Origin: Sphingomonas hylomeconis
GTDB lineage: Bacteria > Pseudomonadota > Alphaproteobacteria > Sphingomonadales > Sphingomonadaceae
DNA: 64,000 bases
NCBI RefSeq assembly: GCF_025370105.1
Contig: NZ_JANQBK010000004.1
Span: forward strand, 186,001 to 250,000
Direction: 5' to 3'
Position numbers and translations under genes: made by a program. This document shows positions 42,521 through 50,183 of the stretch, one piece after another. Below the pieces are notes generated by a model. The model ran no database searches and was not told the DNA's origin. It saw only the letters and a program-made list of their open reading frames with translations. Position 1 is the first letter of the stretch. Each line of letters starts with the position of its first letter.

Positions 42521-42565
42521 CCGGAACGCCTTGCGCATGTCGTGATCGCGCGGCACCTTCCGCGG

Positions 42566-43696
42566 ATGAAACGCGCGCTCCTCAGCCTGCTCGTGCCGCT
42601 TGTCACGGCTGCCCAGATCCCTCCGCCGATCGTCAGCGTCGCGCCGCCGGCGCCGCACGCGGCAATGTCGGCACCAGCGCAGCGCACGCTGCTCGCCTGG
42701 CGCCCCGACGCGCAGTGCGACGGCGTCCCGCTCGCCGCCGCCGACTTCCGCCGACCCGCCGTGGCGCTGGCCTGGGGTGCCACGGCGACGCTCAAGCCGA
42801 TCGACTATCGCTTCACCATCGCCGCCGACGGCCGCACCATCGATATCCAGCGCGACGGCAGCGATTTCGTGCCGTTCGGTGATGATCTCGCCCCGGCGCT
42901 CGCCGCCACGCACTTTGCCCCGGGCGCGCCGCGCGCTTGCCGCGTGCGCTTCGTGCCGGAACAGGTTCCGCTGCTGGCGGCGGCGCGCGCCGATCTCATC
43001 GCCTATTCGCTCGCGCCCACGATGGGGCCGCTGCCACGCGAGGCGCAGGCCGTGATTCACGGTGCCAATACCTGTCTCCGGGAGCCACGCCCGCAGCCGT
43101 TGCTCCAGGCGTTCCCCGATTTCGCCAAGGTCGAAGGCAGGCCGGGAGTCCATGACTGGGCGATGATCGGCTATGATATCGACGCGGCCGGGCGGCCAAG
43201 CGCGGTGCGCGTGGTCGAAACCACCGGCAACACCGCCTTGGATGCCGCGTCGATCACTGCGATCCGCGCCTCGCGCTACGCCGGCGGCCCGCGCACCGGC
43301 TGCCTGTATCCCTATTGGCATGCGGCCGTGAAACTGGTCGCGCCGCCGATCCCGGACGAGGCCGCGCTGCGCCCGGCAGACGCCACGTGCCCCAAACGCC
43401 GCGATTGGACGACCCCGCCCGTGCTGCGCTTCCCCGAGCCCTATCGCCGCCGCGCGATCGAGGGCTGGGCGGTGCTGTCCTATGACATCGCGCCCTGGGG
43501 CGAGATCGGCAATATCCGCGTGCTGACCGCGCAGCCCTCGGCCGATTTCGGCACGCAGGCCATCCAGGTGCTGCGCGCCGCCAAGGTCGCCCCCGCCGGG
43601 CAAGGCGCGGTCGGCTGCGTTGATCGCGTCAAGTTCGTGATGGGCCCGGTCGGCGGCATCCCTACCAACGAGGAGACGCCGCCGCCGCCCTTCTGA
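42566..43696 (+). CDS. Secreted protein with two TonB-C-like domains
   Basis: About 376 residues. A signal peptide (MKRALLSLLVPLVTAAQ) leads into two copies of the TonB C-terminal fold, in about 190-275 (WAMIGYDIDAAGRPSAVRVV ... ALDAASITAIRASRY) and 300-360 (WAVLSYDIAPWGEIGNIRVL ... FGTQAIQVLRAAKV). It has no N-terminal membrane anchor plus Pro-rich span as in real TonB, so it is not an ordinary energy transducer. It is separated from the cytochrome gene by 45 bp and probably not part of the sulfonate operon. Function unknown. Confidence 0.75.
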   Translation: MKRALLSLLVPLVTAAQIPPPIVSVAPPAPHAAMSAPAQRTLLAWRPDAQCDGVPLAAADFRRPAVALAWGATATLKPIDYRFTIAADGRTIDIQRDGSDFVPFGDDLAPALAATHFAPGAPRACRVRFVPEQVPLLAAARADLIAYSLAPTMGPLPREAQAVIHGANTCLREPRPQPLLQAFPDFAKVEGRPGVHDWAMIGYDIDAAGRPSAVRVVETTGNTALDAASITAIRASRYAGGPRTGCLYPYWHAAVKLVAPPIPDEAALRPADATCPKRRDWTTPPVLRFPEPYRRRAIEGWAVLSYDIAPWGEIGNIRVLTAQPSADFGTQAIQVLRAAKVAPAGQGAVGCVDRVKFVMGPVGGIPTNEETPPPPF

Positions 43697-44566
43697 CTAG
43701 CGCGTCGGCACCGGCTCCGCGCCCGAATAATCGTAGAAGCCGCGCCCTGTCTTGCGCCCGAACCAACCCGCCTCGACATATTTCACCAGCACCGGCGCGG
43801 GGCGGAACTTGGGATCGCCCGTGCCCTCGAACAGGACGCGGGTGATTTCCAGGCACGTATCGAGCCCGATGAAATCGGCCAGCGTCAGCGGCCCCATCGG
43901 ATGGTTGAGCCCGAGCTGGCAGGCGAGATCGATATCGGTGATCGTCGCCACGCCCTCGCCGAGCGCGAAGCACGCCTCGTTGATCATCGGCATCAGCACG
44001 CGGTTGACGATGAAGCCCGGCGCGTCGTTAGCGCGGACCACCTTCTTGCCCAGCTTCTGCGCATAGCCCTCGACCAGGGCGACCGTCGCGTCGGATGTTG
44101 CGAGCCCGCGGATCAGCTCGATCAGCCCCATCACCGGCACCGGATTGAAGAAATGCACGCCGACGAAGCGCGCCGCATCGGGCGCCGCCTGGGCAAGCCG
44201 CGTGATCGGGATCGACGAGGTGTTCGACGCCAGCACCGCGTCCGCCCCCAGCACCTGCCCGATATCGCCGAAGATCTTGCGCTTGATCTCCTCGCGCTCG
44301 GTCGCCGCCTCGATCACCAGCCCGCACGAGCTCATCGCCGCGACGCTATCCACCGGCTCGATCAGCGCCAGCGTCTGGTCGCGCGCCTCGGCGGTGATCT
44401 TCTCCTTGCTCACCAGCCGGTCGAGCTGCTTGGCGATGCCCGCCTTGCCTGCCTCGGCGCGGTCCTTCGACACGTCGCTGAGCAGCACGCGATAGCCGGC
44501 CTGCGCCGATACCTGCGCGATCCCCGCACCCATCTGGCCTGCGCCGACTACACCCACATCCTGCAT
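43697..44566 (-). CDS. 3-hydroxybutyryl-CoA dehydrogenase
   Basis: 289-residue NAD-dependent 3-hydroxyacyl-CoA dehydrogenase of the PaaH/FadB2 type. The Rossmann start is [18 protein letters not shown]. The catalytic histidine lies in [15 protein letters not shown], with Ser in [13 protein letters not shown] and the C-terminal helical domain [17 protein letters not shown]. Acts in short-chain fatty acid or polyhydroxybutyrate metabolism. Its TAG directly abuts the stop of the convergent upstream gene. Confidence 0.95.
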   Translation of the reverse strand: MQDVGVVGAGQMGAGIAQVSAQAGYRVLLSDVSKDRAEAGKAGIAKQLDRLVSKEKITAEARDQTLALIEPVDSVAAMSSCGLVIEAATEREEIKRKIFGDIGQVLGADAVLASNTSSIPITRLAQAAPDAARFVGVHFFNPVPVMGLIELIRGLATSDATVALVEGYAQKLGKKVVRANDAPGFIVNRVLMPMINEACFALGEGVATITDIDLACQLGLNHPMGPLTLADFIGLDTCLEITRVLFEGTGDPKFRPAPVLVKYVEAGWFGRKTGRGFYDYSGAEPVPTR

Positions 44567-44662
44567 CGTCTCATCCTCTCCGATCGTCTGCGCCTGCCCT
44601 TAGCGCGTTTGCCGGCGCTTGCCATGCCCGGAACCGGCCGCGCGCCGCGCCGTTGGACGCGC

Positions 44663-44983
44663 ATGGCACACGAGCACAAACCAACGCAGAAGATGGCCGC
44701 CCAGGCGAAGAAGGGCCTCGCCTTGCGCGAGGAATTCAACCGCGGCGGCACCGAGGTCGGCGTCAAACGCGCGCGGCAGATTATCGACGGCGGCCCGATG
44801 TCGGACGCCGACGTCAAGGCGATGCACAGCTATTTCGCGCGCCACGAGGTCGACAAGCAGGGCAAGGCGCACGACTGGGGCGACGACAAGGATCCGTCCG
44901 CCGGCTATATCGCCTGGCTGCTCTGGGGCGGCCACGACGGGCGCGACTGGGCCGATCGCCAGCACGCCAAGCTCGACGACTGA
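44663..44983 (+). CDS. Conserved small basic protein, unknown function
   Basis: 106-residue hydrophilic protein. The core EEFNRGGTEVGVKRARQIID, AMHSYFARHEVDKQGKAH and PSAGYIAWLLWGGHDGRDWA is strongly patterned, with invariant-looking Arg, His and Trp. I recall similar modules in phage and prophage-borne small proteins, but no function is established. ATG 44663 is chosen; the upstream frame is a shadow of the dehydrogenase. Confidence 0.65.
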   Translation: MAHEHKPTQKMAAQAKKGLALREEFNRGGTEVGVKRARQIIDGGPMSDADVKAMHSYFARHEVDKQGKAHDWGDDKDPSAGYIAWLLWGGHDGRDWADRQHAKLDD

Positions 44984-44990
44984 CCAGGCC

Positions 44991-45032
44991 GACCGAGCTG
45001 GGGCGACCGAGCTGGCGCGACCGAGCTAGGGC
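44991..45032. repeat. Three tandem copies of a 14-bp repeat
   Basis: GACCGAGCTGGGGC, GACCGAGCTGGCGC and GACCGAGCTAGGGC follow each other without gaps. The third copy contains the TAG stop of egtD (read on the minus strand at 45028-45026) and its last codons. Copy number changes here would alter the 3' flank, not the frame. Confidence 0.85.
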
Positions 45033-46003
45033 GCCAGCCGCGCGGGCTGCGCCTCGGCCAGGATCACCGCGAACAGGCCATCCGGATCGGTCCATTCGGC
45101 GATCGGCGTCCAGCCACCGGCGCGCAGCAGGATGCGTGCGTCGCGCGCACCGAACTTGTGGCTGTTCTCGGTGTGGATCGTCTCGCCCGCCGCCATCTCG
45201 AAGCCGCGGCCCTCGATCGTGAACGACACGGCCTCCAGCGCTTCGAGATGCATCTCGATCCGCGCGCGATCGTCGTTCCACACCGCGCGGTGACGGAATT
45301 TGTCCACGGGAATCGTGCCGCCCAGCTCGCGATTGATCCGCTCGAGCAGGTTGAGGTTGAATGCCGCGGTCACGCCCTGCGCATCGTCATAAGCGGCGGT
45401 CAGCACGTGCTCGTCCTTGATCCGGTCCATGCCGATCAGCAGCATCGCGCCCTCCCCCAAAGACGCCTTCATCGCGCGCAGCAGATCGGTCGCGGCATGC
45501 GGGATCATGTTGCCGATCGTCGAGCCGGGAAAGAACCCGAGCTTGGGCAGATCGGCGACCTGCGTCGGCAGCGGAATCGGCCGCATGAAATCCGCCTCGA
45601 CCGGCAGCACCGGCAGGCCGGGAAAGGCCGCCGCCAGCTGTGCCGAGGAATCGCGCAGGAAATCGCCCGATATGTCGATCGGCACATAGGCCGCGGGCGC
45701 CACCGCGCCGAGCAGGATCGGCGTCTTGGTCGACGAGCCCGACCCGAACTCGACCACCGCGCGGCCTTCGCCGGCCAGCGTCGCGACCTCCGCGCAGGCG
45801 CTGCGCAGGATCGCGGTCTCGGTACGCGTCGGATAATATTCCGGCAGATCGGTGATCGCCTCGAACAGTTCCGATCCGCGGCGGTCGTAGAACCAGCGCG
45901 CCGGGATCGCGCGCGGGCTTGAGCCGAAGCCGCGCAGCACATCGGCGCGGAACGCCGGATCGGCCAGCGAGACTTCGCCGTCCTCGATTTCCTGTTTCAG
46001 CAT
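45026..46003 (-). CDS. egtD: L-histidine N-alpha-methyltransferase EgtD
   Basis: 325-residue SAM-dependent methyltransferase that converts histidine to hercynine, the first step of ergothioneine synthesis. Visible are FYDRRGSELFEAITDLPEYY (typical N-terminal motif), the SAM site AVVEFGSGSSTKT, FFPGSTIGNM and MLLIGMDRIKDEHVL. Its ATG lies one base after the egtB stop, so the two are translationally coupled. The 3' end runs into a 14-bp tandem repeat. Confidence 0.95.
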   Translation of the reverse strand: MLKQEIEDGEVSLADPAFRADVLRGFGSSPRAIPARWFYDRRGSELFEAITDLPEYYPTRTETAILRSACAEVATLAGEGRAVVEFGSGSSTKTPILLGAVAPAAYVPIDISGDFLRDSSAQLAAAFPGLPVLPVEADFMRPIPLPTQVADLPKLGFFPGSTIGNMIPHAATDLLRAMKASLGEGAMLLIGMDRIKDEHVLTAAYDDAQGVTAAFNLNLLERINRELGGTIPVDKFRHRAVWNDDRARIEMHLEALEAVSFTIEGRGFEMAAGETIHTENSHKFGARDARILLRAGGWTPIAEWTDPDGLFAVILAEAQPARLAP

Positions 46004-46004
46004 G

Positions 46005-47264
46005 TCAAAGGTCTTTCGCGAGGCGCACGCCGGTGAACTGCCAGCGCTGGTGCGGATAGAAGAAGTTGCGATAGCTCGCCCGGGCATGGCCGCGCGGGGT
46101 GGCGCAGGAGCCGCCGCGCAGCACGCACTGCCCGGACATGAACTTGCCATTATATTCGCCGACCGCCCCCTCGACCGGTTTGAACCCGGGATAGGGGCGA
46201 TAGGCACTGCCGGTCCATTCCCACACGTCGCCGAAAAAGCCCGGGGCCCCGGTCGACGGGCGCGGTTCGACCGCGCCGGCGCGATCGAGCTGGTTGCCGC
46301 CCGCGGAATCGTAGGGCGCGGCGGCGGCTTCCCATTCGGCCTCGGTCGGCAGCCGCGCGCCGGCCCAGGCGGCATAGGCATCCGCCTCATAGAAACTGAC
46401 ATGCGTCACCGGCGCGGCGGGATCGATCGCCCGCCGCCCGTCGAGCCCGAAGCGCGTCCAGCCGTCGCCGTTCCGCTCCCAATAGAGCGGCGCGGTGATG
46501 CCCTGCGCCTTCACCCAGGCCCAACCGTCGGACAGCCAGTGGCGCGGCTCGGCATAGCCGCCCGCGGCAATGAACGCGGCCCATTCGCCGTTGGTGACGG
46601 TGCGGTCGGCGATCGCATGGCGGCCGAGCAGCGCCTGGTGCCGCGGCCCTTCGCAGTCGAACGAGAAACCGTCACCGTCGAAGCCGATCTCAACGATTCC
46701 GGCGGCCTGCTCGATCCAGCCGATCGGCCCCGGCATCTCGACCGGCACTTTCCGCGCCGCCGGCCAGATTGCCGGCTCGAGCGGATTTTCCGACATCAGG
46801 TGCAGGATATCGGTGACGAGCAGTTCCTGATGCTGCTCCTCGTGATGGCAGCCGAGTGCCACCAGCTCGCGCGCCGCGTCGGGCAGATAGGGCAATGCGG
46901 CGACCAGCGCGGCGTCGACATGCCGGCGATAGGCCAGCACCTCGTCCAGCGTCGGCCGGGTCACCATGCCGCGCCGCCCGCGCGCATGGCGGCGCCCCTC
47001 GGCCTCGTAATAGCTGTTGAACAGGAACGGGAAGCGATCGTCGTGCAGCGTGTAGCCGGCAACGAAATCGCGCAGGATGAAGGTTTCCAGAAACCAGGTG
47101 GTGTGCGCGAGATGCCATTTGGCCGGCGACGCATCGTCCATCGACTGGACCGTGGCATCGGCATCGGACAGCGGCGCGACGAGATCGACGCTGAGGCCGC
47201 GGACGCGCGCGAAGCGTTCGGAAAGCGCCGACAAAGGCTGCGCATGGCTGGGAATCGTTCTCAT
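46005..47264 (-). CDS. egtB: Ergothioneine biosynthesis protein EgtB
   Basis: 419-residue non-haem iron sulfoxide synthase joining hercynine to a thiol (gamma-Glu-Cys or Cys). The N-terminal DinB-like domain has the iron histidines in WHLAHTTWFLE and CHHEEQHQELL. The C-terminal formylglycine-generating-enzyme-like domain (about 190-419) has VTNGEWAAFI, RLPTEAEWEAAA, GDVWEWTGSAYRPYPGF and VLRGGSCATPRGH. ATG 47264 has GGAG at good spacing; in-frame ATGs at 47276 and 47297 are alternatives. Forms an operon with egtD; no egtC or egtE is visible in the window. Confidence 0.94.
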   Translation of the reverse strand: MRTIPSHAQPLSALSERFARVRGLSVDLVAPLSDADATVQSMDDASPAKWHLAHTTWFLETFILRDFVAGYTLHDDRFPFLFNSYYEAEGRRHARGRRGMVTRPTLDEVLAYRRHVDAALVAALPYLPDAARELVALGCHHEEQHQELLVTDILHLMSENPLEPAIWPAARKVPVEMPGPIGWIEQAAGIVEIGFDGDGFSFDCEGPRHQALLGRHAIADRTVTNGEWAAFIAAGGYAEPRHWLSDGWAWVKAQGITAPLYWERNGDGWTRFGLDGRRAIDPAAPVTHVSFYEADAYAAWAGARLPTEAEWEAAAAPYDSAGGNQLDRAGAVEPRPSTGAPGFFGDVWEWTGSAYRPYPGFKPVEGAVGEYNGKFMSGQCVLRGGSCATPRGHARASYRNFFYPHQRWQFTGVRLAKDL

Positions 47265-47319
47265 TATGTTCTCCATAATCCAGAACGCCCGCGGCATCAA
47301 TCAATCTGGAACACGCTCC

Positions 47320-47889
47320 TCAGCGCGACGCGCCGGGCACCCATAAAACGTCGCCAGCGGCGTTTTGGTTCACGTGCCGGGCGGCAACGAACAGATAATC
47401 CGATAATCTGTTGAGATAGGCCAGCGCTTGCGGGTTGATCGGCACCGTCGCCGCGGCCAGCACGGCGGTGCGCTCGGCCCGTCGCACGATCGCACGGGCA
47501 AGATGCACCGCGGCCGCCCCGGCCGTGCCGCCGGGCAGGATGAAGCTGGTCAGCGGCGGCATCGTCGCGTTCATCGCGTCGATCTCCGCCTCCAGCCGCG
47601 CGACCTGCGCCGGCACGATGCGCAGCGTCATCTCGGACGGCGCGAAATCCTCGCCGGGCGTGGCGAGATCGGCGCCGAGATCGAACAGATCGTTCTGGAT
47701 CCGCGTCAGCGCGGTGGCGAGTTCGCCCGCGCCGAGCGCGACCACGCCCAGGCCGATCGCGCTATTGGCCTCGTCGACATCGCCGATCGCCGCCATCCGC
47801 GCATCCGTCTTGGCGATGCGCGATCCATCGACCAGCCCGGTCGTGCCGTCGTCGCCGGTGCGCGTGTAGATCTTGTTGAGCTTGACCAA
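47320..47889 (-). CDS. Cob(I)alamin adenosyltransferase (PduO type)
   Basis: 189-residue PduO-type ATP:cob(I)alamin adenosyltransferase making adenosylcobalamin. The N-terminal ATP-binding motif is KIYTRTGDDGTTGLVDG; QNDLFDLGADLATP, the cobalamin/ATP motif HLARAIVRRAERTAV and LNRLSDYLFVAAR follow. The only start that gives the family N-terminus is TTG 47889. It lies nine bases after the HIG1 gene on the same strand. Confidence 0.95.
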   Translation of the reverse strand: MVKLNKIYTRTGDDGTTGLVDGSRIAKTDARMAAIGDVDEANSAIGLGVVALGAGELATALTRIQNDLFDLGADLATPGEDFAPSEMTLRIVPAQVARLEAEIDAMNATMPPLTSFILPGGTAGAAAVHLARAIVRRAERTAVLAAATVPINPQALAYLNRLSDYLFVAARHVNQNAAGDVLWVPGASR

Positions 47890-47898
47890 GGGGTCGGC

Positions 47899-48138
47899 CT
47901 ATTTGCCGCTGGCGAGGAACAGGATCAGCACGACGATCAGGATCGCGATCGCCTGAAAGAAGATGCGATATTGCATCATCTTGTTCGATTTGAGCGCCGA
48001 GGCGCTCGGGCCGCTCAGACTGTTGCCGTTCTTCGCCTCCTCGGTCGCATTGGCGAGGAACAGGACGAGCCCGCGCACGAACACGACAACGACCGCGATC
48101 ATCGCGGCGACGAGCAGGATGGCAAGGAATGTGGTCAT
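47899..48138 (-). CDS. HIG1-domain twin-transmembrane protein
   Basis: 79 residues with two hydrophobic helices (about 4-31 and 55-76) joined by the polar loop NATEEAKNGNSLSGPSAS. This matches HIG1/twin-TM small proteins, some of which assist cytochrome oxidase assembly. The link with cytochrome oxidase is from family knowledge only. Upstream of the adenosyltransferase gene in the same direction. Confidence 0.85.
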   Translation of the reverse strand: MTTFLAILLVAAMIAVVVVFVRGLVLFLANATEEAKNGNSLSGPSASALKSNKMMQYRIFFQAIAILIVVLILFLASGK

Positions 48139-48147
48139 GCGCGCAAT

Positions 48148-49011
48148 CTAGGCATTCGGCAGGGTAAAGCCAATGGGTAGCCGCCCGGCGCGCAGGTCGT
48201 CGGCAAGCACCCTGCCGTCCATGCCCGCGGCCCGCAGCGACGCCAGCGACGGCGCGCCGGTGCGCTTGGCGAGGCGCGCGCCGTCCGCGCCGCGCAACAG
48301 CGGGTGATGGCGATAGATCGGCGTCGGCAGGCCGAGCAGCTGCTGCAACAGGCGATGCACATGCGTCGCCTCGAACAGGTCCCGCCCGCGCACGATATGC
48401 GTCACGCGCTGGAACGCATCGTCGACCACCACGGCGAGATGATAGCTGGCCGGCGCGTCCTTGCGCGCCAGCACGACATCGCCCGCCGCCAGCGGATCGG
48501 CACGCTGCACGCCGGCCAGTTCGTCGTGCCAGTCGAGCGGCCCGGCCAGCGCCGCCGCCCTGGCCATGTCGATCCGCCAGGCATGCGGCAGGTCGTCGCG
48601 CGGCGCGGCGTGGCGGCAGGTGCCGGGATAGACCGCGCCGGGCCCGTGCGGTGCGGACAGATGCGCGATTTCCGCCCGCGTACAGTAGCAGCGATAGAGC
48701 AGGCCCTGCGCCTGCAACGTGTCGAGCGCGGCCTGATAGGCAGTGAGCCGCGCCGACTGGAACAGGATTTCGCCGTCCCAATCGAGCCCGAGCCAGCGCA
48801 AATCCTCGATGATCCCGGCGACATGTTCGGGCCGGCTGCGCGTCCCGTCGATATCCTCGATGCGCAGCAGGAAGTGCCCGCCCGCCGCCGCCGCGCGATC
48901 ATGCGCCTGCAGCGCGGCATAGGCATGGCCCAGGTGCAGCCGCCCGGTCGGGCTCGGCGCGAAGCGGGTCACCAGCCCCTCTTGACCGTGAGTCACGTGC
49001 CGTGCTGTCAT
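48148..49011 (-). CDS. gluQ: Glutamyl-Q tRNA(Asp) synthetase
   Basis: 287-residue truncated glutamyl-tRNA-synthetase paralogue that attaches glutamate to queuosine in tRNA(Asp). The catalytic domain is present: VTRFAPSPTGRLHLGHAYAA with the HIGH-like HLGH, RIEDIDGTRSRPEH, the zinc-binding cysteine/Tyr cluster YRCYCTRAEI...YPGTC and a KLAKR-like GARLAKRTGA. There is no anticodon-binding domain, as expected for GluQ. ATG 49011 chosen; the open frame continues further upstream without coding character. Confidence 0.94.
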   Translation of the reverse strand: MTARHVTHGQEGLVTRFAPSPTGRLHLGHAYAALQAHDRAAAAGGHFLLRIEDIDGTRSRPEHVAGIIEDLRWLGLDWDGEILFQSARLTAYQAALDTLQAQGLLYRCYCTRAEIAHLSAPHGPGAVYPGTCRHAAPRDDLPHAWRIDMARAAALAGPLDWHDELAGVQRADPLAAGDVVLARKDAPASYHLAVVVDDAFQRVTHIVRGRDLFEATHVHRLLQQLLGLPTPIYRHHPLLRGADGARLAKRTGAPSLASLRAAGMDGRVLADDLRAGRLPIGFTLPNA

Positions 49012-49071
49012 GACAGCGTCATCCGGGTCGGCAAGAGCGCCGTCAAGGAAGCAACAGCGTGAAAGGGGGTT

Positions 49072-49638
49072 ATGTACCATCCCGATCTCATCAGGCACCC
49101 GGACGGTTGCCCGGCGCTGGTGCTGAACGCCGATTATACGCCGCTCAGTTATTACCCGCTGTCGGTCTGGCCGTGGCAGACCGCGATCAAGGCGGTGTTC
49201 CTCGATCGCGTCGATATCGTCGCCGAATATCAGCGCGAGGTGCGCAGCCCGACGCAGAAGCTTCGCCTGCCCTCGGTGATCGCGCTCAAATCCTATGTCC
49301 GCCCCAGCGCCTTTCCCGCCTTCACGCGCTTCAACGTGTTCCTGCGCGACAAATTCAGCTGCCAATATTGCGGCAGCGGGCATGATCTGACGTTCGATCA
49401 CATCATCCCGCGCGCGCAGGGCGGGCGGACGACGTGGGAGAATGTCGCCACCGCCTGCGCGCCGTGCAATCTCAGGAAAGGCGGGCGCACGCCGAAACAG
49501 GCGAACATGCCGCTGCACATCGCCGCGATCCGCCCGACCAGCTGGCAGATGCAGGAACATGGCCGGCGCTTCCCGCCCAATTACCTGCACGATACCTGGC
49601 ACGACTGGCTCTACTGGGATGTCGAGCTCGAAGCGTAA
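49072..49638 (+). CDS. HNH endonuclease family protein
   Basis: 188-residue HNH protein. N-terminal part ALVLNADYTPLSYYPLSVWP, then the zinc/HNH module CQYCGSGHDLTFDHIIPRAQ, GRTTWENVATACAPCNLRKG with two CxxC pairs. This single-copy family is widely conserved in Alpha- and Cyanobacteria and is probably chromosomal rather than mobile. AAGGGGG precedes the ATG. Cellular role not established. Confidence 0.93.
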   Translation: MYHPDLIRHPDGCPALVLNADYTPLSYYPLSVWPWQTAIKAVFLDRVDIVAEYQREVRSPTQKLRLPSVIALKSYVRPSAFPAFTRFNVFLRDKFSCQYCGSGHDLTFDHIIPRAQGGRTTWENVATACAPCNLRKGGRTPKQANMPLHIAAIRPTSWQMQEHGRRFPPNYLHDTWHDWLYWDVELEA

Positions 49639-49707
49639 GCGGCTTGCATGGCGGCGCCGGGCGGGTGAAGACGGCCGCCTGTACCGCGTCACTCCCGAGG
49701 AACCGCC

Positions 49708-50136
49708 ATGCGCCTGCTGCTGATCGCCCTTGCCCTGCCCCTGGCGGCCTGTTCGAACTCGGGCGAGGATCTCGATGGCGATAGCGGCCCGTTCGATTTC
49801 CGCCCGCCCACCGCGCAGGCGCTGAAGGATTACAGCACGGCGCTCGGCCGGCGCTTCAACCGCGTCGATCGCGATCATGACGGAACGCTCAATGCTTCCG
49901 ATTTTCCGCGCCACCCGGAACGGCTGGCTCGCTGGGACGGTAACAAGGACGGCATCGTCACGCGCGAGGAATATGAGGCGGCCGAACTGGCCCGCTTCGC
50001 CGCCGCCGATACCGACAAGGATCAGATCCTGACCACCGCCGAGCGCATCGCCGCGCGCTGGGGCCGATCGCCCCAACCCGCGCCGACGCCCGCACCTACG
50101 CCGGTACCGACGCCGGCGACAAAAGCCGCGCGCTAA
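49708..50136 (+). CDS. EF-hand domain lipoprotein
   Basis: 142-residue protein. A lipoprotein signal peptide (LALPLAAC, lipid-modified Cys15) is followed by three EF-hand-like calcium loops, DRDHDGTLNASDF, DGNKDGIVTREEY and DTDKDQILTTAE. The Pro/Thr/Ala-rich tail PAPTPAPTPVPTP may cross the peptidoglycan. GAGGAA precedes the ATG. Possible calcium sensor or buffer; no partner known. Confidence 0.88.
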   Translation: MRLLLIALALPLAACSNSGEDLDGDSGPFDFRPPTAQALKDYSTALGRRFNRVDRDHDGTLNASDFPRHPERLARWDGNKDGIVTREEYEAAELARFAAADTDKDQILTTAERIAARWGRSPQPAPTPAPTPVPTPATKAAR

Positions 50137-50183
50137 GCGCATCGTCGGTTGACCCGGGCCACGCCGCAACGCAGCATGATGCC

